Assembly (NCBI RefSeq): GCF_019749255.1 | Contig: NZ_JACWFH010000007.1 | Span: 186,001-250,000 of the forward strand | Length of the DNA stretch: 64,000 nucleotides | DNA from: Mesobacillus maritimus | GTDB lineage: Bacteria; Bacillota; Bacilli; Bacillales; Cytobacillaceae | Direction: 5' to 3' | Notes under the pieces: generated by a model | What the model saw: only the letters and a program-made list of their open reading frames with translations | What the model was told of the DNA's origin: nothing | Database searches by the model: none | Translations under genes and position numbers: made by a program | In this document: piece by piece, positions 51,860-60,599 of the stretch | Position numbering within the stretch: the first letter of the stretch is position 1 | Layout: every line of letters starts with the position of its first letter

Positions 51860-53041
51860 TTATTTCCAAAGTTTCCACCATTTTTTTGATGGATCCTTTG
51901 CAGCTGCGGCTTCACGGTAGCTAACAACCATATTTTGGAAAACTTCATCGCGCTTATTAATCTCACTTCTAAATTGTTCGCGCTCCAATTTAAGTGTTTC
52001 GAGATAATATTCCCGATCCATTGCTAATTGTTCATTCATCGTGCTTAATTCAGTTGTTGTCATTTCATTATTCTTAGAAAGATAATCAGTGAGAATCTTA
52101 AACTCCTCGGAGGATTCATCAAATTTTGCGGCAAGGGTTTGAATCTCTTCGGAAGTTCCCTTTGAAACCTTCGAAAGTGCTTCCGTTAGTGAAGACATTT
52201 CTTTCGAAGTTCCTTTTGAAAGTTTCGCGACCGATTCCGAAAGATGAGTTAGATTCTTTGTCGTTCCTTTTGATAACTTTGATAAATTATCCTTTATTGC
52301 CGCTACTTCTTTCTTCGTTCCGTTGGTTATCTTCGTAACATTCGAAGTTAAATTGGAAATTTCCTTCGAAGTTCCTTTCGAAAGCTTCGTAACATCTTCC
52401 GAAATGGTTGACACCTTTTCTGCAGTCCCTAATGAGACTTCCGAAAGGGTTGCGAATGATTCAGAGGTTTTCTCCGTAGCATCCGTAACATGGTGTGAAA
52501 GCTCGTTAAGGTCTGCTTTCATGCGGTCCTTAGAGCGTTGGATGGACAAAGACAGAGCTTTTATGGTTTGGAGGGAATTTGAAGCAATGTCCTTTTTCAC
52601 CTCTTCAACAATCTCGGTTCGAAGTTCATTCCGAATTTCACTTCGAACATCTTTAATCAGATCCTGTTTATACGTTTCAAGCGCATTAAAAAAGCCCTCC
52701 ACATCGAATTCTGGTGCCTGTTCAGCAGGTGGGGCTGCCTCCTGGACGGCAGGAAGAGTGGTTTCTACTAGTTCATCTGAAGTATCATTCTCAGTAACCA
52801 TACTCAAATGTTTTTGCATAAGCTGACGAATCATATCTTTGCTAAGGTTCTTACTGCGCATTTGTTTAATATTTTCAAGAAGCTGAATTTCTTTATCAGT
52901 ATAAAATCTTGCTCCTTGTCTAGTTCGTGGGATAACGAGTAACCCGTCTAGGTCCTTTTCCCATTGACGGATTGTACCAGATGGAACATTGATTTTTTTA
53001 GAAACCTCTTTAATCGTATACGCCTTCATAAATTGATTCAT
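51860..53041 (-). CDS. MerR-type HTH protein with long repeat coiled coil (DUF3967-like end)
   Basis: ATG 53041 lies nine bases after AAAGGG; TTG 53050 is too close. The 393-residue protein has a MerR-like winged helix (about 7-75: 'YTIKEVSKKINVPSGTIRQW', 'RFYTDKEIQLLENIKQMR'), an Ala/Pro/Glu linker (about 90-115), and a helix to the end. Residues 200-307 are six tandem 18-residue repeats of the form xKLSKGTSKExxxLTxxV. A second coil (335-375) leads to the end 'KDPSKKWWKLWK', like the tryptophan-rich tail of DUF3967 proteins, which may touch membrane. The layout recalls RacA, a DNA-bridging MerR-like protein, but is twice as long. It is a transcription unit of its own. A structural DNA-binding role is inference. 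Confidence 0.8.
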   Translation of the reverse strand: MNQFMKAYTIKEVSKKINVPSGTIRQWEKDLDGLLVIPRTRQGARFYTDKEIQLLENIKQMRSKNLSKDMIRQLMQKHLSMVTENDTSDELVETTLPAVQEAAPPAEQAPEFDVEGFFNALETYKQDLIKDVRSEIRNELRTEIVEEVKKDIASNSLQTIKALSLSIQRSKDRMKADLNELSHHVTDATEKTSESFATLSEVSLGTAEKVSTISEDVTKLSKGTSKEISNLTSNVTKITNGTKKEVAAIKDNLSKLSKGTTKNLTHLSESVAKLSKGTSKEMSSLTEALSKVSKGTSEEIQTLAAKFDESSEEFKILTDYLSKNNEMTTTELSTMNEQLAMDREYYLETLKLEREQFRSEINKRDEVFQNMVVSYREAAAAKDPSKKWWKLWK

Positions 53042-53323
53042 TTTTGCCAACCCTTTCTATATTTTAAAATTTGTTCGTTGTAGAGATGGAACCAATTTTG
53101 TATGTGAATTTATTCAGCATCAGGGGTGTGGTTTTCCTGCATGATGACAAAAGCTATCAAAAGAAGTGTAGATTCCTCATAGGTTCGCAAAAACCAACAA
53201 TTACAAAGCGGTTTTGACAAAATCAAAAAGAGGACTAATAAAAGCATAAATAGTTGTTTCAAAGTCAATTTCGGTTACACTAATCTTATTAAGGTAAATT
53301 AAGTGTTTAATCGGGGGGAGAAC

Positions 53324-53737
53324 ATGAAATCAATCATTGCAAGCCTTGCAATGGAAAATTGCAGTCAAGCTCTAGAATATTACCAATCGGTCTTTGGCGG
53401 AGAAGTAAAAAACACCCAACAGGCTGACGGTGTAGAAATGTTCAAGGGACATGAGGGAAAGTATATTCATGCTGAACTACATATCAATGAAAATTGTATC
53501 CTTTATTTAACAGATGTTTTTCACTCAAATCATCAGATAGGCAATCAATTTCAACTGGTCCTTGAAATGAGCAGTGAAGAGGAGCTCTCTTCTGTTTATA
53601 AAAAGCTTTCACAGGATGGAACCGTGCAATTCCCTTTATCTGATACCTTCTGGGGAGCGAAGCATGGGGTCGTGAAGGACTGCTTTGGAAACATTTGGGG
53701 TTTGAATTATACGAAAAATCAATTGGAGGGATCCTGA
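53324..53737 (+). CDS. VOC/PhnB-like protein
   Basis: ATG 53324 follows GGGGGGAG; an in-frame GTG 21 bases upstream lacks a site. The 137-residue protein belongs to the PhnB/3-demethylubiquinone-methyltransferase-like branch of the VOC superfamily: 'IIASLAMENCSQALEYYQSV', 'HAELHINENCILYLTDVF' and the end 'WGAKHGVVKDCFGNIWGLNY'. These are small cytoplasmic dimers of uncertain function. One base separates its stop from the aspA start, so they are co-transcribed, but no functional link is known. Confidence 0.87.
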   Translation: MKSIIASLAMENCSQALEYYQSVFGGEVKNTQQADGVEMFKGHEGKYIHAELHINENCILYLTDVFHSNHQIGNQFQLVLEMSSEEELSSVYKKLSQDGTVQFPLSDTFWGAKHGVVKDCFGNIWGLNYTKNQLEGS

Positions 53738-53738
53738 C

Positions 53739-55163
53739 TTGTCGGAAGCAAATGTTAGAATTGAAAAGGATTTTCTCGGTGAAAAGAATGTACCAGCCGA
53801 TGCTTACTATGGAATTCAAACACTAAGAGCTGTGGAAAATTTCCCTATAACAGGCTATCGGATTCATGGAGAGTTAATTAAAGCCTTAGCAATGGTTAAA
53901 AAAGCTGCGGCTCTTGCGAATATGGAGGTAGGGAGATTATATAAAGGGCTTGGCGAAGTTATCGTACAAGCTGCTGATGAAATTATTGACGGGGAATGGC
54001 ATGATCAATTTATCGTTGATCCGATTCAAGGTGGCGCAGGAACATCCATCAATATGAATGCAAACGAAGTCATTGCAAATCGTGCCTTAGAGATTCTTGG
54101 GGAACAAAAAGGAGATTATTTTAAATTAAGCCCCAATACTCATGTAAACATGGCACAATCTACGAATGACGCCTTTCCAACAGCCATGCATATCTCAGTG
54201 CTATCACTTTTAGATCAACTCCTTGAAACGATGAAGGTGATGTACCGTGTGTTTGAGGGAAAAGCGGAGGAATTTGATTCTTTTATCAAAATGGGCAGGA
54301 CCCATTTGCAAGATGCTGTTCCCATTAGGCTAGGACAGGAATTCAAGGCGTATAGCAGGGTGATAGCAAGAGATATCAAAAGGATAAGTAACACAAAAAA
54401 CAGTTTATATGAAGTAAATATGGGAGCAACAGCAGTAGGTACAGGCTTAAATGCAAACCCAAAATATATCAAACGAGTGGTCGAGCATCTTGCTGAAATA
54501 AGTGGACTTCCGCTTGTAAATGCAGAACATCTTGTCGATGCAACGCAAAATACGGATGCTTATACAGAGGTTTCTGCGTCGTTAAAAGTTTGCATGATGA
54601 ATATGTCGAAAATCGCAAATGATTTTCGATTAATGGCCTCAGGTCCTCGAGTTGGATTTAATGAGATCTCTTTGCCGTCAAGACAGCCAGGTTCATCGAT
54701 TATGCCTGGGAAGGTAAATCCGGTTATGGCAGAGGTCATTAATCAAGTTGCTTTCCAAGTAATCGGCAATGATAACACCGTTTGTCTTGCATCTGAGGCA
54801 GGTCAACTTGAACTGAATGTAATGGAGCCTGTGCTCATCTTTAATTTGATTCAGTCCATCTCAATCATGAACAATGCGTTCCATGTGTTTACTGAATACT
54901 GCGTGAAAGGGATTGAAGCAAATAAAGAAAAGCTGCAGCAGGATGTTGATCAGAGTGTAGGAATTATTACAGCCGTTAATCCTCATCTAGGGTATGAAGT
55001 AGTCGCTAGAATTGCTAGAGAAGCGATCCTCACGGGTAAATCCGTCCGCGAGCTTTGTCTTGCTTATGATGTTTTAACCGAAGAAGAGCTTGATTTAATT
55101 TTAAACCCTTTTGAGATGACAAACCCAGGAATTGCAGCCGAGGAACTGTTAAATAAAGATTGA
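53739..55163 (+). CDS. aspA: Aspartate ammonia-lyase
   Basis: TTG 53739 follows GGAGGG with nine-base spacing. The 474-residue enzyme matches aspartases: 'RIEKDFLGEKNVPADAYYGI', the substrate loop 'GRTHLQDAVPIRLGQEF', 'NPKYIKRVVEHLAEISG', and the fumarase/aspartase signature 'GSSIMPGKVNPVMAE' with the catalytic Ser. It deaminates L-aspartate to fumarate and ammonium, feeding the citric acid cycle. In B. subtilis aspA follows asparaginase under AnsR control; here it follows a VOC gene instead. Fumarase is excluded by the aspartase-like 'GTGLNANPKY' segment. Confidence 0.9.
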   Translation: MSEANVRIEKDFLGEKNVPADAYYGIQTLRAVENFPITGYRIHGELIKALAMVKKAAALANMEVGRLYKGLGEVIVQAADEIIDGEWHDQFIVDPIQGGAGTSINMNANEVIANRALEILGEQKGDYFKLSPNTHVNMAQSTNDAFPTAMHISVLSLLDQLLETMKVMYRVFEGKAEEFDSFIKMGRTHLQDAVPIRLGQEFKAYSRVIARDIKRISNTKNSLYEVNMGATAVGTGLNANPKYIKRVVEHLAEISGLPLVNAEHLVDATQNTDAYTEVSASLKVCMMNMSKIANDFRLMASGPRVGFNEISLPSRQPGSSIMPGKVNPVMAEVINQVAFQVIGNDNTVCLASEAGQLELNVMEPVLIFNLIQSISIMNNAFHVFTEYCVKGIEANKEKLQQDVDQSVGIITAVNPHLGYEVVARIAREAILTGKSVRELCLAYDVLTEEELDLILNPFEMTNPGIAAEELLNKD

Positions 55164-55249
55164 CGCTATGAGGGGTGCCAGCTTTTAAAAGTGGTGCCCT
55201 AATTTCTGTACAAACGAGTAAGTGCAAACCTATATTTCAGAAAATTCAG

Positions 55250-55309
55250 TTGACGAAACCCGGGTTCTCTCTGTATTCTATTAATATACATATGTGAAAG
55301 CGCTTTATA
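55250..55309 (+). promoter_or_regulatory. Promoter with CcpA cre site for the lactate oxidase gene
   Basis: -35 TTGACG (55250-55255), 18 bases, -10 TATTCT (55274-55279), predicted start near 55286. TGTGAAAGCGCTTTATA at 55293-55309 matches the cre consensus except at two right-hand positions. At about +8 to +24 it would block transcription as a CcpA roadblock, giving glucose repression of the gene that starts at 55328. Confidence 0.65.
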
Positions 55310-55327
55310 ATAGAAGGAGTTGGAACG

Positions 55328-56488
55328 ATGAGTTACGGAAATCAAGTACAGTTTAAGGTCTATAAGGAACAGGAAAAAGCAGTAGTCCCTGTTTCATATG
55401 AAGAATTGGAACAGGCTGCTAAAGAAAAACTTGATGAATCTCCATATTATTATGTGGCGGCTTCGGCTGGTGGGGAAGAAACCGCACGAGCAAATCGTGA
55501 AGGCTTCCATTCTTGGAAAATTGTCCCACGAATGCTCTGTGACACTAGAAAGAGAGACTTAAGTGTCGAATTATTTGGAAAGACCATTCCTTATCCAATT
55601 CTTTGTGCTCCAGTTGGTGTTCAATCGATCGTTCATCCTGAAGGCGAGATTGCATCAGCAAGGGCGGCTACTTCGATGGGCGTTCCATTTATCTCAAGTA
55701 CTGCATCGACCCATAGTCTAGAAAAGGTAGCTGCTGCAACGGCAGATGAATCAGTAAAATGGTTTCAGCTTTATTGGAGTTCTGATCGCGAAATTGCCGC
55801 TTCAATGGTGCAACGTGCTGAGAAAGCAGGTTATGATGCCATCGTTATTACGCTTGATACCCCGATGATGGCATGGCGCGAAAAGGATATTGAAAATGCT
55901 TATCTCCCATTTCTAATGGGGCAGGGAATTGGAAACTACCTTGAAGATCCTGTTTTTTGCTCGAGACTTGAAAAACCACCTCATGAAGACTTAGTGGGTG
56001 CTGTGACCTATTGGTCACAGGTGTTCGGCAATCCAAGCTTAACTTGGGATGATCTTCAGTTTATCAAGATGCATACTTCACTCCCTATTTTATTAAAAGG
56101 AATCCTTCATCCAGACGATGCGAAGCTAGCGTTAGAACATGGTGTGGATGGGATCATTGTTAGTAATCATGGTGGACGTCAGGTGGATGGTGCTATTGCC
56201 GCCATTGATGCTTTGCCCGAGATTATTGACGTTGTAAACGGTGAAATTCCGGTGTTGATGGATAGCGGGATTCGAAGAGGAGCCGATATTGTTAAAGCAC
56301 TGGCGCTAGGAGCAAAGGCTGTTTTGGTAGGAAGACCGTATATATACGGACTAGCACTTGCTGGTGATGCCGGGGTAAACCAAGTGTTACGAAACCTCAT
56401 TGCAGACCTTGATTTAACGATGGCATTAGCGGGTAAAAAGTCAATTAGGGAATTAGACAAATCTCTTTTAAAAAGGGTAGAACGATAG
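55328..56488 (+). CDS. FMN-dependent alpha-hydroxy-acid oxidase (lactate 2-monooxygenase-like)
   Basis: ATG 55328 behind AGAAGGAGTTGG. The 386-residue protein is a TIM-barrel of the glycolate/lactate oxidase family: 'YYYVAASAGGEETARANRE', 'PILCAPVGVQSIVHPEGE', 'WFQLYWSSDRE', 'PILLKGILHPDDA', the catalytic 'IIVSNHGGRQVDGAIAAIDA' with His and Arg, and 'LMDSGIRRGADIVKALALGA' for FMN phosphate. It oxidises an L-2-hydroxy acid, lactate most likely, with oxygen. The cre site upstream fits a catabolic role under carbon repression. Confidence 0.9.
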   Translation: MSYGNQVQFKVYKEQEKAVVPVSYEELEQAAKEKLDESPYYYVAASAGGEETARANREGFHSWKIVPRMLCDTRKRDLSVELFGKTIPYPILCAPVGVQSIVHPEGEIASARAATSMGVPFISSTASTHSLEKVAAATADESVKWFQLYWSSDREIAASMVQRAEKAGYDAIVITLDTPMMAWREKDIENAYLPFLMGQGIGNYLEDPVFCSRLEKPPHEDLVGAVTYWSQVFGNPSLTWDDLQFIKMHTSLPILLKGILHPDDAKLALEHGVDGIIVSNHGGRQVDGAIAAIDALPEIIDVVNGEIPVLMDSGIRRGADIVKALALGAKAVLVGRPYIYGLALAGDAGVNQVLRNLIADLDLTMALAGKKSIRELDKSLLKRVER

Positions 56489-56493
56489 ATAAA

Positions 56494-56523
56494 AATGGCA
56501 GCCATTATCGTATGGCTGCCATG
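56494..56523. terminator. Bidirectional terminator
   Basis: ATGGCAGCCAT / ATGGCTGCCAT stem between converging genes, with an A run on the left serving the minus strand. Confidence 0.75.
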
Positions 56524-56529
56524 ATGCTT

Positions 56530-57321
56530 TTATTCTTTTATTAACCCTAGTGATTTTAACCCATTATAGATCCCGGATTGTGTTACTGAAGTAGTCCTAT
56601 GTTTCGCATATTGAAAGAGATTTTCGTGAGCGTTTCCCATCGCAAACCCCTCACCAACTGAACTAAGCATCTCTTTATCATTCATGCCATCCCCAAAAGC
56701 AATCGAGGCTTCCTTAGGGATTTTAAGTGATTTCAACAAATATTCAATGCCAACGCCTTTATTCACTTTATCTCGAATAACATCGAAACAATGGCGCATT
56801 CCGTTTACATTCACTTGTGAAAAGTGGAACCCATCTTCAAGAGCATATAGAAGGTGGTCGTTTTCCCCATTGGTCATAACCGTGATTCCGAGAATTTGAT
56901 TCATGATTTCTTGTGTAAAGAGTTTATTATTTTTCAAGTCAAATGTTTTAATAAACGATTCTACGTTAGGGGTATCAAGCGTAGTAAAATAATTTGTGTC
57001 CTTGGTATATAAAACAAGTTCGTGCCTATGCTGTGTAGCGACATCAAGGATTGCTTGGACGCTCTCAGCCTGTATAGTTTCGACGAACACTTCTTCGTTT
57101 TGATAAATAGCCAATGCTCCATTGTAGCCAATATAGGAGTGAATGTTTAATTCCTCTCCAAGCTCCCTAATTTCATGGACAGGTCTCCCTGTCGCAAGAA
57201 CAGTCACGAGACCTTTTTCTTGCACTTGTAGAATCGCATCCTTCGTTGAATCTTCAATGGTGTGATCAGGGCGAAGGATTGTCCCATCGATATCTAGAAA
57301 TAAAATTTGGTATGAGTTCAT
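56530..57321 (-). CDS. Cof-type HAD phosphatase
   Basis: ATG 57321 follows AAGGAGATATTAG. The 263-residue protein is a C2B-cap HAD hydrolase: motif I 'LFLDIDGTILRPDHT', motif II 'VLATGRP', motif III Lys in 'KGVGIEYLL' and motif IV 'AIAFGDGMNDKEML'. Relatives (YwpJ, YcsE, YitU) dephosphorylate sugar phosphates, FMN precursors or pyridoxal phosphate; this one cannot be told apart. It stands alone, convergent with the lactate oxidase gene. Confidence 0.92.
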   Translation of the reverse strand: MNSYQILFLDIDGTILRPDHTIEDSTKDAILQVQEKGLVTVLATGRPVHEIRELGEELNIHSYIGYNGALAIYQNEEVFVETIQAESVQAILDVATQHRHELVLYTKDTNYFTTLDTPNVESFIKTFDLKNNKLFTQEIMNQILGITVMTNGENDHLLYALEDGFHFSQVNVNGMRHCFDVIRDKVNKGVGIEYLLKSLKIPKEASIAFGDGMNDKEMLSSVGEGFAMGNAHENLFQYAKHRTTSVTQSGIYNGLKSLGLIKE

Positions 57322-57491
57322 CTAATATCTCCTTACTATCCTTGTTTCTCTCTATTCTACCTTTAAACAAAAATCCAGACAAATACTATAAGTCTCATGA
57401 GGATATTATTCACAACCTACTCGATAAAAATCATGCTCAGCAATGTTTCGTTGTATAATAAAGAAATAAACTGTTTTAAAGAGGTGATAAA

Positions 57492-58115
57492 ATGATGGAA
57501 GCTGAAACTATTTTTAACAAGCTAAAAGGCAGAAAACCAAAAATTCTCGGCGAAGAAGATTTCTTTCGAGTTTCCGTCCTTTTGCCACTAGTTGAAAAAG
57601 ATGGAGAAACCCATGTCTTATTTGAGGTAAGGGCTAGCCATATGCGGAGACAACCAAATGAAGTGTGCTTTCCAGGTGGGAAAATGGATGATAAAGATCC
57701 AACTGAAATGCATTGCGCCATCCGCGAAACGACTGAAGAGCTTGGGATTTGTGAGAGTGATATCTCAAATGTGATTCCCCTTGATTACTTAGTGTCTGCT
57801 TTTGGTACCGTTATCTATCCATTTGTGGGTTTTATAGATGACATCCATAAACTGCGCCCAAATCCAGATGAAGTAGGCAATACCTTTACTGTGCCGCTAT
57901 CCTACCTAAGACAAACAGAACCAGAACGATATAAAATTAATTTTGAAGTTCAACCAGAAGATGGATTCCCTTTTGACTTAATCGTCGGGGGCGAAAACTA
58001 TAACTGGCAAACAAGACATGTGGATGAACTTTTCTATCAGTATGATGGAAATGTAATTTGGGGACTAACGGCCCGAATTCTTACACATTTTCTGGAGTTA
58101 ACAGCAACAGAATAG
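57492..58115 (+). CDS. NUDIX hydrolase, CoA pyrophosphatase type
   Basis: ATG 57492 behind GAGGTGAT (ATG 57495 is also possible). The 207-residue protein has the NUDIX box 'GGKMDDKDPTEMHCAIRETT' running into 'EELG', preceded by the CoA-pyrophosphatase signature 'RRQPNEVCFPGG' found in NudL/Pcd1-type enzymes that split coenzyme A into 4'-phosphopantetheine and 3',5'-ADP. The C-terminal 'WQTRHVDELFYQYDGNVIWG' is usual for the branch. Probably housekeeping of oxidised CoA. Confidence 0.88.
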   Translation: MMEAETIFNKLKGRKPKILGEEDFFRVSVLLPLVEKDGETHVLFEVRASHMRRQPNEVCFPGGKMDDKDPTEMHCAIRETTEELGICESDISNVIPLDYLVSAFGTVIYPFVGFIDDIHKLRPNPDEVGNTFTVPLSYLRQTEPERYKINFEVQPEDGFPFDLIVGGENYNWQTRHVDELFYQYDGNVIWGLTARILTHFLELTATE

Positions 58116-58272
58116 TTTTCATGCATTATGATCACGCCTCTCTAGTCGTTTAGATCTTTTCTGAGAGAAATATTCTCCTAGTAAAGTAATTCTTCAAACA
58201 AAAGAGAAAATTCTTGCATCTCACGGATGAACAAGGGATAATGAAAAACAAAACGATAGCGGAGGATGGAAA

Positions 58273-59634
58273 ATGAAAGTCGTTAAATTCGGAGGCTCAT
58301 CTTTAGCCTCCGGTCAACAGGTTGAAAAGGTATTTAATATTGTTGTCTCAGACAAAGATCGAAAAGTAGTGGTCGTTTCTGCTCCAGGGAAAAGGTATTC
58401 GGAAGACATTAAAGTAACTGACCTTCTTATTGCATGTGCAGAACATGTAGTAGAAACAGGGAATGGGGGCGAATTTTTTGACGCCGTCATTCAAAGATAT
58501 ACCGACATTGCCGCAGATCTTGGTTTAGACAACGAAATCATCGAGATTATTACGGATGATTTGTTAAAATTATTAGCAGACCGATCGAAGAGTCATGAGC
58601 GATTTATGGAGTCCATAAAAGCGAGTGGCGAGGACAATAATGCGAAATTGATTGCAGCCTATTTTCAATCACGCGGGGTTGAAGCACATTATGTAAATCC
58701 TAAGGATGCTGGACTCCTTGTAAGTGATGAGCCTGGTCATGCGCAGGTACTACCTGAAACGTATGATCATTTATATGAATTGCGGACAAAACCCGGTATT
58801 TTAGTGATCCCTGGCTTCTTTGGTTATACAAAAGCAGGGGATGTTGTGACCTTTTCACGAAGTGGCTCGGATATTACCGGCTCGATTTTAGCGAATGGTG
58901 TCAAAGCGGATGTTTATGAAAATTTCACGGATGTTGATGCAGTTTGTTCTGTCAACCCAGGTATTGTTACCAATCCAAAGGAAATCCGAGAGTTAACTTA
59001 TCGTGAAATGCGTGAGCTTTCCTATGCAGGCTTTTCTGTGTTCCATGATGAAGCCTTGATGCCAGCCTTTCATGCGGGAATCCCGGTACATGTTCGGAAC
59101 ACAAATAATCCAGAAGCACAGGGAACAAGGATTGTTAGCAAACGTGAAAATCAAAATGGACCGGTTGTTGGAATTGCAAGCGATAAAGGCTTTTGCAGTA
59201 TCTATGTGAGTAAATACTTAATGAACCGAGAAATAGGATTTGGACGAAAACTCCTTCAGATTTTAGAAGAATATGAGTTGTCCTATGAACATTTGCCATC
59301 GGGGATTGATGATATCTCCATTATTTTGCGACAAGACCAAATGAACCTTACGTTTGAACAAGATATGTTAAAACGCATTAAAACAGAACTTGAAGCAGAT
59401 GAGGTTAAAATTCAGCATAATCTTAGTTTGATCATGGTTGTAGGCGAAGGGATGCGCTGCAATGTTGGGACGATGTCTAGAGCAGCAAAAGCTCTCTCGA
59501 ATATTGGGGTAAATATTGAAATGATCAATCAGGGTTCTTCTGAAGTCAGCATGATGTTTGGCGTAAAGGAATCGGACGAAAAGAAAGCGGTCCAAGCACT
59601 ATATAACGAATTTTTTGCTAGTGTTATTGCTTAA
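58273..59634 (+). CDS. yclM: Aspartate kinase, threonine-type isoenzyme (YclM-like)
   Basis: ATG 58273 follows AGCGGAGGATGG. The 453-residue kinase starts with 'MKVVKFGGSSLASGQQ', contains 'KASGEDNNAKLIAAYFQS', 'FSRSGSDITGSILANG' and 'ENFTDVDAVCSVNP', and ends in two ACT domains ('GFCSIYVSKYLMNREIGFG', 'NIEMINQGSSEVSMMFGVKE'). It agrees with B. subtilis YclM (aspartokinase III) in length and motif. It phosphorylates aspartate in the threonine/lysine/methionine pathway. There is no lysine riboswitch in the 157-base leader, consistent with this isoenzyme not being the lysine-controlled LysC. Confidence 0.95.
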   Translation: MKVVKFGGSSLASGQQVEKVFNIVVSDKDRKVVVVSAPGKRYSEDIKVTDLLIACAEHVVETGNGGEFFDAVIQRYTDIAADLGLDNEIIEIITDDLLKLLADRSKSHERFMESIKASGEDNNAKLIAAYFQSRGVEAHYVNPKDAGLLVSDEPGHAQVLPETYDHLYELRTKPGILVIPGFFGYTKAGDVVTFSRSGSDITGSILANGVKADVYENFTDVDAVCSVNPGIVTNPKEIRELTYREMRELSYAGFSVFHDEALMPAFHAGIPVHVRNTNNPEAQGTRIVSKRENQNGPVVGIASDKGFCSIYVSKYLMNREIGFGRKLLQILEEYELSYEHLPSGIDDISIILRQDQMNLTFEQDMLKRIKTELEADEVKIQHNLSLIMVVGEGMRCNVGTMSRAAKALSNIGVNIEMINQGSSEVSMMFGVKESDEKKAVQALYNEFFASVIA

Positions 59635-59683
59635 TTGCCACAAGCGAATACCTGTAAGAATAATCAATAGTTAATTTTTATAT

Positions 59684-59732
59684 AAAAAAACACTGACTTC
59701 CTGTTTCAATTTAGGGAAGTCAGTGTTTTTTT
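59684..59732. terminator. Bidirectional terminator
   Basis: AACACTGACTTCC / GGAAGTCAGTGTT stem with A and T runs on either side, between converging genes. Confidence 0.9.
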
Positions 59733-59753
59733 ATTTGTAGGTATCATGAAAAT

Positions 59754-60056
59754 CTACTGTTTGTAACGGATATACTCGTAATGGGATGTTGGTTCCTTTT
59801 TTTCTATCTCGCCATTTTTATCATAATAAACCTCATATTCGCGGTAGGTTTCCACGATTTCCCCATCGACTTCATCTTGACTCACGAGGAACATTTCTAA
59901 GGTAGGAATATCCTGGAGAGGCCTATCACCATCTGCTTTTAAAGATGAAACCGTTACGGCATCCTCAGAAGGAAATTTCATGACTTCATTTAAGGTTAAC
60001 TGAATAACCCCTAAAAACAACACTATAAATAACCCCAATGGAATTAACGTCCTCAC
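59754..60056 (-). CDS. Small secreted or membrane-anchored hypothetical protein
   Basis: GTG 60056 is seven bases after GGGAGGT; TTG 60059 is an alternative. The 100-residue protein has one N-terminal hydrophobic helix (about 4-24, 'LIPLGLFIVLFLGVIQLTL') and a charged extracytoplasmic part with 'EIVETYREYEVYYDKNGEI'. I do not recognise the family. It is alone and converges on the aspartokinase gene. A good ribosome site and a shared strong terminator support it being expressed. Confidence 0.65.
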   Translation of the reverse strand: MRTLIPLGLFIVLFLGVIQLTLNEVMKFPSEDAVTVSSLKADGDRPLQDIPTLEMFLVSQDEVDGEIVETYREYEVYYDKNGEIEKKEPTSHYEYIRYKQ

Positions 60057-60599
60057 CAACTTTACCTCCCATTTAAGAAAATTACTCTACTAGACTATAT
60101 GCTTGTACCGGTCAGGTAGTACATTTTTTCTTACCCCAGACTGTTGTATGTAGATAAACTAGCCAAAATTTATTCTGTTTTATTTTAAACGTTTAGCTAA
60201 GTTAGAATATTTCTTGGGTAAGCGCACAAAGTGACAGGTTTCTATGAAAACACAACCAGGTTTAGACATCTTTGTTGCGAATCTTTTCTAATTATGGTGG
60301 TTTATCTTTCGTTTAAGCGTTAATAGAAACTTAGCTATACATATTTTAGCAGTTACTAGGTGATTGCTATATTCCTGCTATAAATGTTATACTTCATGCC
60401 TAAATGAATGTCATGTATTCTAGTGACATAGGAAAAACTCATTCAGACTAAACTTTTTGTCGTTTTTTTAAAGTGAGTTATGTACATTTCAATTATTTTA
60501 GTCAAACGGTATCCATTCATAGAAGGATGCTATATAATGATTGTCGATGTTTTTTTCTTGTGCCAATTTAATTTTCTATAAGCTTGGGGGGATTATCGT
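60057..60599. other. Gap without recognised features
   Basis: 543 AT-rich bases with no frame carrying a ribosome site. A TATATAAT at 60531-60538 could be a -10 for the nitrilase-fold gene. No riboswitch, repeat or operator recognised. Confidence 0.4.

Noticed and set aside
52121-52444. Direct DNA repeats suggesting CRISPR or a VNTR
   Set aside because: Period is 54 bases in frame with a coding gene, repeats are degenerate at DNA level and there are no unique spacers; they are protein repeats.
58116-58272. Lysine riboswitch before aspartokinase
   Set aside because: The leader is too short and lacks the conserved L-box segments; the enzyme is of the YclM type, which does not carry one.
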